Below, in pieces: positions 44,101-52,160 of a DNA stretch of 61,000 nucleotides. Position numbers and translations under genes: made by a program. Below the pieces are notes generated by a model. The model saw only the letters and a list, made by a program, of their open reading frames with translations. It was not told the origin of the DNA and made no database searches. Every line of letters starts with the position of its first letter. Positions within the stretch are counted from its first letter, which is position 1. Origin of the DNA: Neorhizobium alkalisoli (GTDB lineage Bacteria; Pseudomonadota; Alphaproteobacteria; Rhizobiales; Rhizobiaceae). The stretch lies in contig NZ_VIWP01000019.1 in the NCBI RefSeq assembly GCF_007829835.1, forward strand, positions 1 through 61,000, given 5' to 3'.

Positions 44101-45001
44101 GTGAGGTGACGAAGGCGGCGAGCGCACCGGGCTTCAGCAAGTCGATCGACCTTGCGATGAAATAGTCGTGCAGGCGAAGGCCGAGCGCCCGGTAGGCGCG
44201 GTCCGAGCGGACGGTGCGATCGGAGAAGGGCGGGTTCCCGATCGCGAGATCGTAGATCGGCGCCAGATCGGTGCGGGCGAAGTCGCCATTTATGATCCGG
44301 GCCTTTGGTTGCAGCAGGGCGACGATACGGGCCGTGACTGGATCAAGCTCGATCCCGGTGACACAGGCGGCGCCGCGATAGATTTCCGGTATCAGGGCAG
44401 GGAAAAGGCCTGTGCCGATACCGGGTTCGAGCACCCGGCCACCACGCCAGCCGAGCTTTTCGATCGCAGACCAGATCGCTCGGATGATGAATTCGGGCGT
44501 GAAGTGGGCGTACTGGGTGCAGCGGGCCAGCGAGGCATAGTCGGCCTCCGAGACTGCTGTTTCGAGCGAGGAACCGAGTACGTCCCAGCCGTCGCGGAAA
44601 TCGATTTCGCCCGGCCGGCGGAACATGCCATTGGCCAACTCGCCGGCGCCGAAGCCGGTGAAGCGGATCAGCCGCGCCTGCTCCTCGGGTGTTGCCGGCC
44701 GCTCCTGCCTGGCAATGCCGTCGGCGACGAGGATCGCTGCGACGTTGGCGCGGGCGCGATCCTTCCAGGAAGCGCCAAGGCCACGGTCGCCGTCGACGTA
44801 GAAGTTCTGGCGCCGGCCATTCCGGCCTGGAGGCGTAACCGCGACCGGCAAGGCCGGGGCGAGGGGCGGCGGTGTGGGGTCGGGCTCATCATCATTGGCC
44901 GCCATGGGTTCGAAGCCCCCAAACGCGGTAACGCCAAGCCCGAGGCCGGACGACAGCGCGGATCTGCCGAACATATCGAACGTGAATGGGTCATTGCTCA
45001 T
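41171..45001 (-). CDS. DNA methylase/helicase, N-terminal part (ends at an in-frame amber)
   Basis: 1,276 residues. An N6-adenine-type methyltransferase domain lies at about 110-330, with 'RVLEPGIGTG' (motif I, near 190) and 'LAIGNPPFSDR' (NPPF motif IV, near 254). An SF2 helicase lobe has 'HAVGAGKTMTMA' near 887 and 'IVVDEAQEFR' (DEAQ box) near 1048. The reading frame stops at TAG 41171-41173 in '...LLVRNAHRI', where homologues would be expected to continue with Trp; TGG to TAG is one base. The methylase domain is complete, the helicase is cut between its lobes. The ATG at 45001 (MSNDPFTFDMFG) is preferred over 45040. Such proteins occur widely on rhizobial plasmids; the task in transfer or defence is not established. 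Confidence 0.85.
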   Translation of the reverse strand: MSNDPFTFDMFGRSALSSGLGLGVTAFGGFEPMAANDDEPDPTPPPLAPALPVAVTPPGRNGRRQNFYVDGDRGLGASWKDRARANVAAILVADGIARQERPATPEEQARLIRFTGFGAGELANGMFRRPGEIDFRDGWDVLGSSLETAVSEADYASLARCTQYAHFTPEFIIRAIWSAIEKLGWRGGRVLEPGIGTGLFPALIPEIYRGAACVTGIELDPVTARIVALLQPKARIINGDFARTDLAPIYDLAIGNPPFSDRTVRSDRAYRALGLRLHDYFIARSIDLLKPGALAAFVTSHGTMDKVDTTAREHIAKSADLIAAIRLPEGSFWRDAGTDVVVDILFFRKRKEGEPKGDQMWLDVDDVRPAADDEGAIRVNRWFARHPDFVLGTHALTSGPFGETYTCRPRGGDDLETALAAAIDLLPVDLYDGEPTPIDIDLEDELAEIVDLRPTDSPIREGSFFIDRAKGLMQMLDGVAVPVNVRKGLTGDGISEKHARIISKLIPIRDAVREVLKAQETDRPWRELQVRLRIAWSSFVRDFGPVNHTTVSIQEDAETGEIKETHRQPNLASFRDDPDCWLVASIEDYDLETDTAKPGPIFSERVIAPPAAPTITSPADALAVVLNERGHVDIDHIAELLHSDPADVVDELAEAIFRDPADGSWQTADGYLSGAVRTKLAAAQAAADLDPAFERNVRALQDVQPADLRPSDITARLGAPWIPAAVVVAFVKEKMDADIRIHHMPELGSWTVEARQLGYSAAGTSEWGTSRRHAGDLLADALNSRVPQIFDVLKDVDGERRVLNVVDTEAARDKLQRIKQSFQDWVWTDPDRTDRLARDYNDRFNNIAPRKFDGSHLKLPGASGAFVLYGHQKRGIWRIIADGSTYLAHAVGAGKTMTMAAAIMEQRRLGLIAKAMLVVPGHCLAQAAREFLALYPNARILVADETNFTKDKRARFLSRAATATWDAIIITHSAFRFIAVPSAFEQEMIQDELQLYEDLLTKVDSEDRVSRKRLERLKEGLQERLEGLATRKDDLLTISEIGVDQIVVDEAQEFRKLSFATNMSTLKGIDPNGSQRAWDLYVKSRYIETKNPGRALVLASGTPITNTLGEMFSIQRLLGHAALAERGLHEFDAWASCFGDTTTELEIQPSGKYKPVSRFASFVNVPELIAMFRSFADVVMPDDLRQYVKVPNISTGRRQILAAKPTALFKTYQQMLDGRIKAIEKREGPAKPGDDILLSVITDGRHAAIDLRFVMPAAENEADNKLNLLVRNAHRI

Positions 45002-45091
45002 CGGAATATTCCTTTTCGGATATGCGCTATCGCTGAACATCGCGAGAAGCGGGTCGACGGCGCTGGAAATGGTGTGGGGATTTGGCGGCGT

Positions 45092-45694
45092 TCAGGCCGC
45101 GGTCTCGGGCAGATGCCGCATGTGAACCGGCAGTTTGGCGGCGATCTCGTTGTCGGTGAGATCGTCCAGCAGTTTCAGGATCGTGCCATTCGTGCCGCTC
45201 CACAGCATGACGGTGCGCTTGCCCTGCATCGCCGGCGGAAAGCGATTGCCGGCATAACCTCGATAGGCGTCGGCGGTGCTGCTCCAGATATGTTCGAGGC
45301 GCTCTTCCCGGGTCATGGCGCGAACGGGCTGCGTTTCCCGTTCGAGTATTGCCACCCGCGTCGTCTCGACTGAGGCGGGATCAGACAGATCGCAATAGCC
45401 GTGGAAGTACCGGATCCTTCCATCGATCCGAAGCGCAGAGAAGATGCTGGTGACTGAACCCGTCAGGAATTCGCGCAGCGCGAAGATCGGACCGCGCATC
45501 CACAATGGCGGCAGGATATTCAGCATGTAGTCGTAAAGTGTCTCGTCAATCTCGAACCATTCGCCGCTATAAAGCGGCGCAACATCGATCTGCCATCGAT
45601 CAGGGCGCTGGTTATGGCGATCGAAAAGCTGGAACATTTGCGGGCGGGTTGCGACGCCTTCGAAGATCTTGGCGGTACGGGCAGGGGTGTTCAT
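45092..45694 (-). CDS. DUF1419 family protein
   Basis: A 200-residue protein. It begins 'MNTPARTAKIFEGVATRPQM' and includes 'QLFDRHNQRPDRWQ', 'FEIDETLYDYMLNILPPLWM' and 'FFHGYCDLS'-like 'YFHGYCDLSD', the DUF1419 pattern of rhizobial plasmids. It is 90 bp upstream of the methylase/helicase gene in the same direction. The ATG at 45694 has a CCTCA-complement purine stretch before it. No activity is known. Confidence 0.8.
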   Translation of the reverse strand: MNTPARTAKIFEGVATRPQMFQLFDRHNQRPDRWQIDVAPLYSGEWFEIDETLYDYMLNILPPLWMRGPIFALREFLTGSVTSIFSALRIDGRIRYFHGYCDLSDPASVETTRVAILERETQPVRAMTREERLEHIWSSTADAYRGYAGNRFPPAMQGKRTVMLWSGTNGTILKLLDDLTDNEIAAKLPVHMRHLPETAA

Positions 45695-45811
45695 CTGAGG
45701 CTCCCTCAAGGTTTCGGGACCTGGCGATGGAAGCTCCACCACCTTTCTTTAAGTCCCTCATGACACCCTCTTGGCCGCCGGCATCCCGCTCGGCCGGGTC
45801 AAGGGCCGGCT

Positions 45812-46780
45812 TCAGCCGGGCGCAGCCTCCCTTGATGCGGTCGACGGAGATGCGGCACGCCGCCCTTCCTCAACCGCCTTCATCTTCCCCTTTTTCCTCA
45901 CCAGCAAAACCTCATTCCAATCGTCAGCCGGCGGCCGCAGGCGCAGCCAAGGGCGATTGAGGTGCACCGCCAGAACCTGAAGACGACGAGCGAAGACATC
46001 GCCCTGGTCATTGGCATCGGTGGCGCATACGAGCTCAGCGCCAGGGCGAGCGAGAAGGGCGACCAGCGCCGCTTCGGTTTTGGGCGACCATCCACCCCCT
46101 GTACTGAGGTAAAGGCTGTCGTCCCGCAGGTCTTCGACCGAAGCGAGGCTCATCGCGTCGATAGCGGCCTCCGTCACGCAGAGACGGACAGCGTCTTGCG
46201 CACCCAGCCGGAAGAGGACTTTACTGCCGCCCGTCGAGAAACCGCGCCAGTCGGGGCCGCGCTCTTCCCACCCGACCACCAGACCAGCGCTATCGGTGTG
46301 CGCAGCCCACATGCTGCCGAACGGGCCTTCCCGGACGATCCCTTGAACAATTGCAAAGCGCAGAATGGAGATCGGGACGGCACGCGACCAGCAAAGATAC
46401 CGCCAGGCGCCGGACCCGGTGGCCGGAAGACGGCGACCTTGCCATCGCGCCATAATATCTGCGGGCTCGACCTTGGATGGTGGCTTCTTCCAGAGAATGG
46501 GTGCAGCCTTGTATCCGATGAGATCGCCAACACGGCCGACTGCCTCTGAAAAACCCAGATGCTCAAGCTGGCAGACGAGGGCAAAAACGTCGCCTTTGTC
46601 GTCGCTCAACGGGTCGAACCAGCCACGACCGTCATGGGTTACGATGATGATTTCCGCGCCTCTACGGAATTTTACCGCCCGGCGCGTGCTTTCCTTCGTG
46701 TCGACCGCGAATCCGGCCTGTTCGAGGACGCCAGTACAACTCACCGTCTCGCGCAGTTTCTCGATTTCTTCTCTTTTCAT
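45812..46780 (-). CDS. Toprim/DUF3991 domain protein (primase-like)
   Basis: A 322-residue protein. The N-terminal half has the zinc-ribbon-like DUF3991 region in degenerate form ('FRRGAEIIIVTHDGRGWFDP', 'SDDKGDVFALVCQLEH'). The C-terminal half is a Toprim fold with the Glu in 'RLCVTEAAIDAMSLA' and DxD-type acids in 'ELVCATDANDQGDVFARRLQ'. Such proteins are encoded on mobile elements and may prime or process transferred strands. It heads the leftward run Toprim-DUF1419-methylase/helicase and has a TraR-box-like dyad 108 bp upstream. Confidence 0.83.
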   Translation of the reverse strand: MKREEIEKLRETVSCTGVLEQAGFAVDTKESTRRAVKFRRGAEIIIVTHDGRGWFDPLSDDKGDVFALVCQLEHLGFSEAVGRVGDLIGYKAAPILWKKPPSKVEPADIMARWQGRRLPATGSGAWRYLCWSRAVPISILRFAIVQGIVREGPFGSMWAAHTDSAGLVVGWEERGPDWRGFSTGGSKVLFRLGAQDAVRLCVTEAAIDAMSLASVEDLRDDSLYLSTGGGWSPKTEAALVALLARPGAELVCATDANDQGDVFARRLQVLAVHLNRPWLRLRPPADDWNEVLLVRKKGKMKAVEEGRRAASPSTASREAAPG

Positions 46781-46887
46781 GATTTTTCCGATCGCCTGCG
46801 ATCGTCCCTCAATTTAACTCCCCGCATCATCGGCGGGACAACTTCCGGCCGCCGCGAAGAACAGAGGGGGCAAGGGCGCGGGAGGCA

Positions 46888-46905
46888 AGGTGCAAATCTG
46901 CACCG
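46888..46905. promoter_or_regulatory. Second TraR-box-like dyad
   Basis: AGGTGCAAATCTGCACCG agrees with the tra box ATGTGCAGATCTGCACAT at 14 of 18 positions, more than the box at oriT (12 of 18), and shares GTGCA-N4-TGCAC. It lies between the small gene at 46971-47147 and the Toprim gene. No good -10 is evident at the expected distance, so activity is unproven. Confidence 0.6.
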
Positions 46906-46970
46906 CCCGCGGCGAAGCTTCCCTTGCCGCCGACAGGACGCCAGCGGCACCCGGAACGGCAAATGCCGGC

Positions 46971-47147
46971 TCAATGAGCCGGCCAGGGGAAGAATTCGTG
47001 CACGATCTCCAGATCGTCTTTGTCATCGAGTTCGTCGGACGGAAGGACGCCGAATTCGCCTCCGGATTTGAAGAGGGTGACCGGAACCATCAGATCGTTG
47101 CAGAGGTGGAAGGCATGGGACTGGGCGAGGGAAAGATCGTGCGACAT
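46971..47147 (-). CDS. Small conserved hypothetical protein
   Basis: A 58-residue acidic protein: 'MSHDLSLAQSHAFHLCNDLM', 'VPVTLFKSGGEFGVLPSDEL', ending FFPWPAH. The ATG at 47147 gives the compact form; 47195 is an in-frame alternative. It reads as a real protein (clean hydrophobic strand pattern, acidic end). The function is unknown. Confidence 0.6.
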   Translation of the reverse strand: MSHDLSLAQSHAFHLCNDLMVPVTLFKSGGEFGVLPSDELDDKDDLEIVHEFFPWPAH

Positions 47148-47483
47148 AGGCGAGGCTTCATTCGGGAGCGGGCCAATTCCCGCTCGATGGCTCATCGAAA
47201 GGCCCAGGTACGGGCGCGATCACCGTGAGGGTCCAGCCCGAGCGGCCGCAGCTTGCTAGCGGCCCCCTTGCGGGTTGATTGTGGAAGATCCGGACTTGGG
47301 CCAGGGCGCCATCGCATGAGAGCGGGATTGGCGTGCTTCCGAATGGTGTCGGTCAGCCGCAGCCGAACTTAGATCGAAACCGGCCCTTCGGCCGCCCCCA
47401 TGGCAGGGATTCGGCATAGTCCCGAATGGTCTTCACAGTGGTGGAAATGCTGAGATCAGCAGACGTCTCGCCGGGCCTGACGT
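47148..47483. other. Intergenic, 336 bp
   Basis: No supported gene or strong hairpin. It separates the backbone cluster from the response regulator. Confidence 0.4.
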
Positions 47484-47894
47484 CTATTGAACGGAGGCGG
47501 GTTGAAAATGCCGCAGGGACCCTGGCGCATCACCAGAGATCCCCTTTGTATGCGTGACGGCAAATTCGATCACGCCAGCCAGCGCGTCACCTTGGACCGG
47601 TTTGGACAGTATGCCGGGCGTACCCTCGACGCCATCAACGACCATCTCCGGATTGGCCGTCAGGAAAAGAGCGGGACATCCGCGCGAGGCCAGAAGGCGA
47701 CCGATTTCTGGCCTGGTCGCTCCATCAAGCAAATTGACGTCCACAAGACCGATATCTACGGGGACCTCGATGCTTTCGGCTTCCTCACAGCTTGCTGCAA
47801 CGCCGACCACGTCATGTGCGAGAGAGGTAGCGGCGTCCTCTAACGACATGGATAGAAGCAACTGATCGTCTACTATCATGATCCGACTACCCAT
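47484..47894 (-). CDS. Receiver-only response regulator
   Basis: A 136-residue protein consisting of one receiver domain. The acidic pocket is D9/D10, the phospho-acceptor D52 in 'IGLVDVNLLDG', T79 in 'ALFLTANP' and K98 in 'GILSKPV'. There is no output domain, so it passes or drains phosphate in a relay, as with CheY-, DivK- or FixJ-independent single-domain regulators. No histidine kinase is adjacent. Confidence 0.88.
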   Translation of the reverse strand: MGSRIMIVDDQLLLSMSLEDAATSLAHDVVGVAASCEEAESIEVPVDIGLVDVNLLDGATRPEIGRLLASRGCPALFLTANPEMVVDGVEGTPGILSKPVQGDALAGVIEFAVTHTKGISGDAPGSLRHFQPASVQ

Positions 47895-48498
47895 TGATGC
47901 TTCCCTGCAATTTCCCCGGGAAAACGGCGCCTCGGACAGAATAATCCATTCGGATCAACCGGCGCCGCGCCGGGATCTTGAGGAAAACGGTGAAGAGCAT
48001 CGGAGAAACCAGCATAGCGACGGCCACTCGGCCGGGGTTTCGGGAATTCTCGACACGCAGCCGGCGGAGAGAGCGCAGCCGCAGGAGGCTTAGCATAGCG
48101 CCGCTCAGCGGAAGCCGGGACCGACTGCGTCCGACGGAGGCGTCCCGTTTCAGGTTACCGCCTGATCGTCGGAAACATCTTCCATCAAGCCGCGGAAGAC
48201 CTCCATCATTGCGTTGGTAATGGCCTGGCCGAGCGCATTTCCCGCCGCACACACATCATCCTAAGTGCCATCGCGGGCCGCTCGGGTAAGTTCGAAACCC
48301 TAATCGGCCACAATCGGCTTGGCCACCTCGATGGCCCAATGCCCGAAGTCACCACGGTCACGCGAGTGCCGATGTGGAGAGCGGAAGTACGAGGCGAGCT
48401 TTAACAAAATATGTTCAAGATAGGTCGGCGGTCTTTTGACCGCCGCTGCTTGGATCGATAACTACACACGGTGGTTCTGAGCGATAGATAGGCTTGTA
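47895..48498. other. Gap before the Fic gene; one possible very small ORF
   Basis: On the minus strand 48254-48150 a GTG-started 34-codon frame reads GNALGQAITNAMMEVFRGLM then EDVSDDQAVT, protein-like but unproven. A hairpin CGGCGGTC-TTTT-GACCGCCG lies at 48426-48445. No larger gene is supported. Confidence 0.35.
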
Positions 48499-48553
48499 AT
48501 AGCTCATTCCTGGCAATAATCATGAGCTATAGAAAGGCTGGCTATAGCTCATG
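48499..48553. promoter_or_regulatory. Operator dyad overlapping the fic start codon
   Basis: CATGAGCTATAG (48521-48532) and CTATAGCTCATG (48542-48553) are a perfect 12-bp inverted repeat with a 9-nt spacer; the right arm contains the start codon at 48551. A third half-site ATAGCTCAT lies at 48499-48507. The Fic protein's C-terminal winged-helix-like segment could bind here and repress its own gene. Confidence 0.65.
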
Positions 48554-49657
48554 AAATGGAACTGGCAGAATGTCGATTGGCCAAATTTCAGGTATGACGC
48601 GGCAAGCGTGATACCGTTGGAGCAGAAATTCCTGCAATCCGCCGGCGAGGTCATTGGTGCCGTTCGGCATTTCAACGAGGATGACAGCAACCAACTTCGC
48701 ATTGAGTTGCTAAGCGACGAAGCGGTTAAGACCTCAGAGATCGAGGGGGAATTTCTGGACCGCGTAAGTGTCCAGTCATCACTCCGCCGGCAGTTCGGGC
48801 TCAGCACTGACGATGGGCAGATCCGCCACCAGGAGCGCGGGATCGCGGAGATGATGGCGGATGCCTATCGAAGCTGGCATGCGCCCCTGGATCCTGAAGG
48901 ATTGTTCCATTGGCATTCAATGCTGATGGCCGGAAATCGATACATTGAGACGATCGGTGATTATCGCAAGCATGAAGACGCCATGCAGATCGTGTCAGGT
49001 CGCTTGGATAAGCCTATAGTCCATTTCGAGGCTCCCCCATCTTGCCAGGTTAAAGCTGAGATGGAGACCTTCATCACATGGTTCAATCAATCCGGGCCTG
49101 ATGGCCAAACGTCGCTTCCAGCTCTAACGCGCGCGGCAGTCGGTCATCTTTATTTTGAAAGCATTCATCCATTTGAGGATGGTAACGGGCGAATTGGGCG
49201 TGCGCTCGCCGAGAAGTCCCTGGCGCAAAACATAGGGCAACCAAGCCTCATTTCACTCGCCTTCATGATCGAGAAGAACCGGAAGGCCTACTATTCCGAG
49301 CTTGAGCGCCACCAGCGCACGCTTGATATCACCGACTGGATCTTTTTCTTTTCAGAGACAATCCTGGAAGCTCAACGAGCAACGCTTGAGCGCGTGGATT
49401 TCTTCATTCAGAAAGCGAAATTCTACGACCGGTTTCGAGACCGGATGAACGAGCGGCAGGAAAAGGTGGTCGCCCGCATCTTCAAGGAAGGCACAGCTGG
49501 CTTCAAGGGCGGCCTCAGTGCAGAAAACTACATCTCGATCACACACACATCCCGCGCGACAGCGACACGCGACCTTCAGCAGCTCGTGGAGATCGGTGCA
49601 CTCACGCGTACTGGTGAACGACGGCATACCCGCTACTCGCTGTCATTGTATAGATAA
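48551..49657 (+). CDS. Fic family AMP-transferase, class II, with C-terminal winged helix
   Basis: A 368-residue protein. The N-terminal DUF4172-like segment begins MKWNWQNVDWPNFRYD. The inhibitory helix motif (S/T)xxxE(G/N) is T61-SEI-E65-G66, so the enzyme is self-inhibited. The Fic core is 'HPFEDGNGRIGR' starting at H206 (HPFx(D/E)GNGRxxR intact). The C-terminal 'TSRATATRDLQQLVEIGALT' looks like a DNA-binding winged helix. Targets cannot be predicted. The start codon lies in a dyad operator, and the gene stands alone, as is common for class II Fic regulators. Confidence 0.9.
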   Translation: MKWNWQNVDWPNFRYDAASVIPLEQKFLQSAGEVIGAVRHFNEDDSNQLRIELLSDEAVKTSEIEGEFLDRVSVQSSLRRQFGLSTDDGQIRHQERGIAEMMADAYRSWHAPLDPEGLFHWHSMLMAGNRYIETIGDYRKHEDAMQIVSGRLDKPIVHFEAPPSCQVKAEMETFITWFNQSGPDGQTSLPALTRAAVGHLYFESIHPFEDGNGRIGRALAEKSLAQNIGQPSLISLAFMIEKNRKAYYSELERHQRTLDITDWIFFFSETILEAQRATLERVDFFIQKAKFYDRFRDRMNERQEKVVARIFKEGTAGFKGGLSAENYISITHTSRATATRDLQQLVEIGALTRTGERRHTRYSLSLYR

Positions 49658-49759
49658 ATTGATGCCTTTCTGATGAACTTCATCAAAGTCAATATTTAGG
49701 TAAACGTCTGTTCAGATCCTTTCAAGACCTTAAGCTTATCATCTAGACGCGCAGCAGCC

Positions 49760-52135
49760 CTATCGCATCCAGCGCCAGTCGCGCACGCCTGGTAGGTCCT
49801 CGCCATGTTCGCGAACATAGGCGGCATGCTCGTCCAGCTTCGATCGTAACCGCTCGATGAGGTCGGGCTCCTGTTCGGCCAGTCCCTTGACGCGGGCAAT
49901 CGCTTCCAGCGCCAAATGATAGCGGTCGAGTTCGTTGATCACCGTCATGTCGAAAGGAGTGGTCGTCGTGCCCTCCTCGATGAAGCCGCGGACATGGATG
50001 TTGTCGTGGTTGCTGCGGCGGTAGGTCAACCTGTGAATGAGATAGGGATAGCCGTGATACGCGAAGATCACGGGCTTGTCGGGCGTGAAGATGCGATCGA
50101 ACTCGGCATCGTCCAACCCATGCGGATGCTGGTCGGGGTCCTGCAGTGCCAAGAGATCAACGATGTTGACGGTTCTGATCTTGAGGCTCGGGATCGCCTC
50201 ATGCAGGATCATGACGGCCGCCAGTGTCTCCATGGTCGGCACGTCGCCGGCGCAGGCCATCACGAGGTCAGGCGCGATCGTGTCATCCTCGAAACTTGCC
50301 CAGTCCCAGATGCCAATGCCGGCCTCGCAATGGGCGACCGCTTCCTCGATCGACAAATATTGCGATTCCGGCTGCTTGCCGGCGACGATGACGTTGATGC
50401 GATCATAGGTCTTCAGGCAATGATCGCCGACCCATAGCAAGCTATTGGCATCGGGCGGCAGGTAGATGCGGACGATATCGGCCTTCTTGTTGGCGACGAG
50501 ATCGACGAAGCCCGGATCCTGATGCGAAAAGCCGTTATGGTCCTGCCGCCACACATGCGAGGTCAGGAGGTAGTTGAGCGAGGAAATCGACTGGCGCCAT
50601 TCTAGCTCCCGGCTCACCTTCAGCCATTTGGCATGCTGATTGAACATCGAATCGACGATATGGATAAAGGCCTCGTAGCAGGAGAGCAGTCCGTGCCGGC
50701 CGGTCAGCAAATAGCCTTCCAGCCAGCCCTGGCAGAGATGCTCCGACAGGACCTCCATCACCCGGCCATCATGGGCGAGATGGACGTCGTAGGCCTCGAT
50801 GCCCTGCATCCAGACGCGATCGGTCTGTTCGAAGACCGCGCCCAGCCGGTTGGAGTCGGTCTCGTCTGGTCCGAAGATCCGGAAGTTGCTTGCCTCGGCG
50901 TTCAGCTTGACGACCTCGGCAAGATAGTTTCCGAGCACGCTGGTAGAGCCGATCTGCTGCGAACCGCGCTCGCCGATCTCGACGGCGAAATCGGCGATAG
51001 GCGGAACGACGAGTTCTTGGCGCAGTCGACCGCCATTGGCGAAAGGCGTTGCACCCATCCGCCTGTCGCCGGCAGGCGCCAGCGCGCGAAGCTCCTGCTT
51101 CAGCCGGCCATCCGCGTCGAAGAGATCATCCGGATCGTAGCTTCGCATCCAGTCCTCGAGGATGCCGCGATGGCCTTCGTCGGTGCGGCAGTTGGAGACC
51201 GGCACCTGATGCGCGCGCCAGAAGCCCTCAACCTTCTTGCCATCCACTTCCTTCGGCCCGGTCCAGCCCTTGGGGCTGCGCAGCACAATCATTGGCCAGC
51301 GCGGGACGCCGGAAGGAACAGAGCGGCCGCGGGCCGCGGCCTGGATAGCAGAAATTTTGTCGAAGGCCTCATCGAGGATTGCCGCCATCTGCGGGTGCAT
51401 GAGATGCGGGTCGCTGCCTTCGATGAAGATCGGCTCATAGCCGTAACCGGAAAACAGATGGCGCAGATCGTTGTCGGAGCTTCGGGCAAGCAAGGTCGGG
51501 TTGGCGATCTTGTAGCCATTCAGATGCAGTATCGGCAGTACCGCGCCGTCGCGCGCCGGATTGAGGAACTTGATCGAATGCCAGGAGGTGGCAAGCGCTC
51601 CGGTTTCTGCCTCGCCGTCGCCGACGACGCAGGCTGCGACCAGCCCCGGATTGTCGAAGATGGCGCCGAAGGCATGCACCAGCGAATAGCCAAGCTCGCC
51701 ACCCTCATTGATCGACCCGGGCGTTTCCGGCGCGGCGTGACTTGGAATGCCGCCGGGAAATGAGAACTGCTTGAAAAGTCGTCGCATCCCGTCCGCGTTT
51801 TCCGGCACGTCCGGGTAGATCTCGCTGTAAGTGCCTTCCAAGTAAGTATTGGCGACCATGCCCGGACCACCGTGGCCTGGACCGCAGATGTAGACCACAT
51901 CGACATCGCGCGCCTTGATGATGCGGTTCAGATGGGCGTAGATGAAATTCAGGCCTGGCGTCGTGCCCCAATGGCCAAGCAGGCGCGGTTTGATGTGCTC
52001 CGGCCTCAGCGGCTTGCGCAGCAGCGGATTGTCCATGAGATAAATCTGTCCGACCGACAGGTAGTTCGCCGCGCGCCAGTAACGGTCGATCAGCGAAAGC
52101 TCTTCTTCGGAAATCCGGCTGCGTGTAGCGTCCAT
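49760..52135 (-). CDS. xfp: Phosphoketolase (xylulose-5-P/fructose-6-P)
   Basis: A 791-residue thiamine-diphosphate enzyme that splits xylulose 5-phosphate or fructose 6-phosphate with phosphate to acetyl phosphate. Family blocks: 'YLSVGQIYLMDNPLLRKPL' near residue 25, 'GHWGTTPGLNFIYAHLNR', 'VYICGPGHGGPGMVANTYLE', the ThDP segment 'VVGDGEAETGALATSWHSIK' and 'FGPDETDSNRL'. Length is standard. It follows ackA by 25 bp in the same direction; together they turn sugar phosphates into acetate and ATP, bypassing lower glycolysis. Confidence 0.95.
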   Translation of the reverse strand: MDATRSRISEEELSLIDRYWRAANYLSVGQIYLMDNPLLRKPLRPEHIKPRLLGHWGTTPGLNFIYAHLNRIIKARDVDVVYICGPGHGGPGMVANTYLEGTYSEIYPDVPENADGMRRLFKQFSFPGGIPSHAAPETPGSINEGGELGYSLVHAFGAIFDNPGLVAACVVGDGEAETGALATSWHSIKFLNPARDGAVLPILHLNGYKIANPTLLARSSDNDLRHLFSGYGYEPIFIEGSDPHLMHPQMAAILDEAFDKISAIQAAARGRSVPSGVPRWPMIVLRSPKGWTGPKEVDGKKVEGFWRAHQVPVSNCRTDEGHRGILEDWMRSYDPDDLFDADGRLKQELRALAPAGDRRMGATPFANGGRLRQELVVPPIADFAVEIGERGSQQIGSTSVLGNYLAEVVKLNAEASNFRIFGPDETDSNRLGAVFEQTDRVWMQGIEAYDVHLAHDGRVMEVLSEHLCQGWLEGYLLTGRHGLLSCYEAFIHIVDSMFNQHAKWLKVSRELEWRQSISSLNYLLTSHVWRQDHNGFSHQDPGFVDLVANKKADIVRIYLPPDANSLLWVGDHCLKTYDRINVIVAGKQPESQYLSIEEAVAHCEAGIGIWDWASFEDDTIAPDLVMACAGDVPTMETLAAVMILHEAIPSLKIRTVNIVDLLALQDPDQHPHGLDDAEFDRIFTPDKPVIFAYHGYPYLIHRLTYRRSNHDNIHVRGFIEEGTTTTPFDMTVINELDRYHLALEAIARVKGLAEQEPDLIERLRSKLDEHAAYVREHGEDLPGVRDWRWMR

Positions 52136-52160
52136 GATGGCCTCCTGATGTGTGGGCGTG

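Noticed and set aside
42086..44104. Plus-strand ORF of 672 codons opposite the methylase/helicase
   Set aside because: Exact antisense of a gene with NPPF and helicase motifs; no family features or ribosome site.
44168..45373. Plus-strand ORF of 401 codons
   Set aside because: Antisense shadow of the same gene and of DUF1419.
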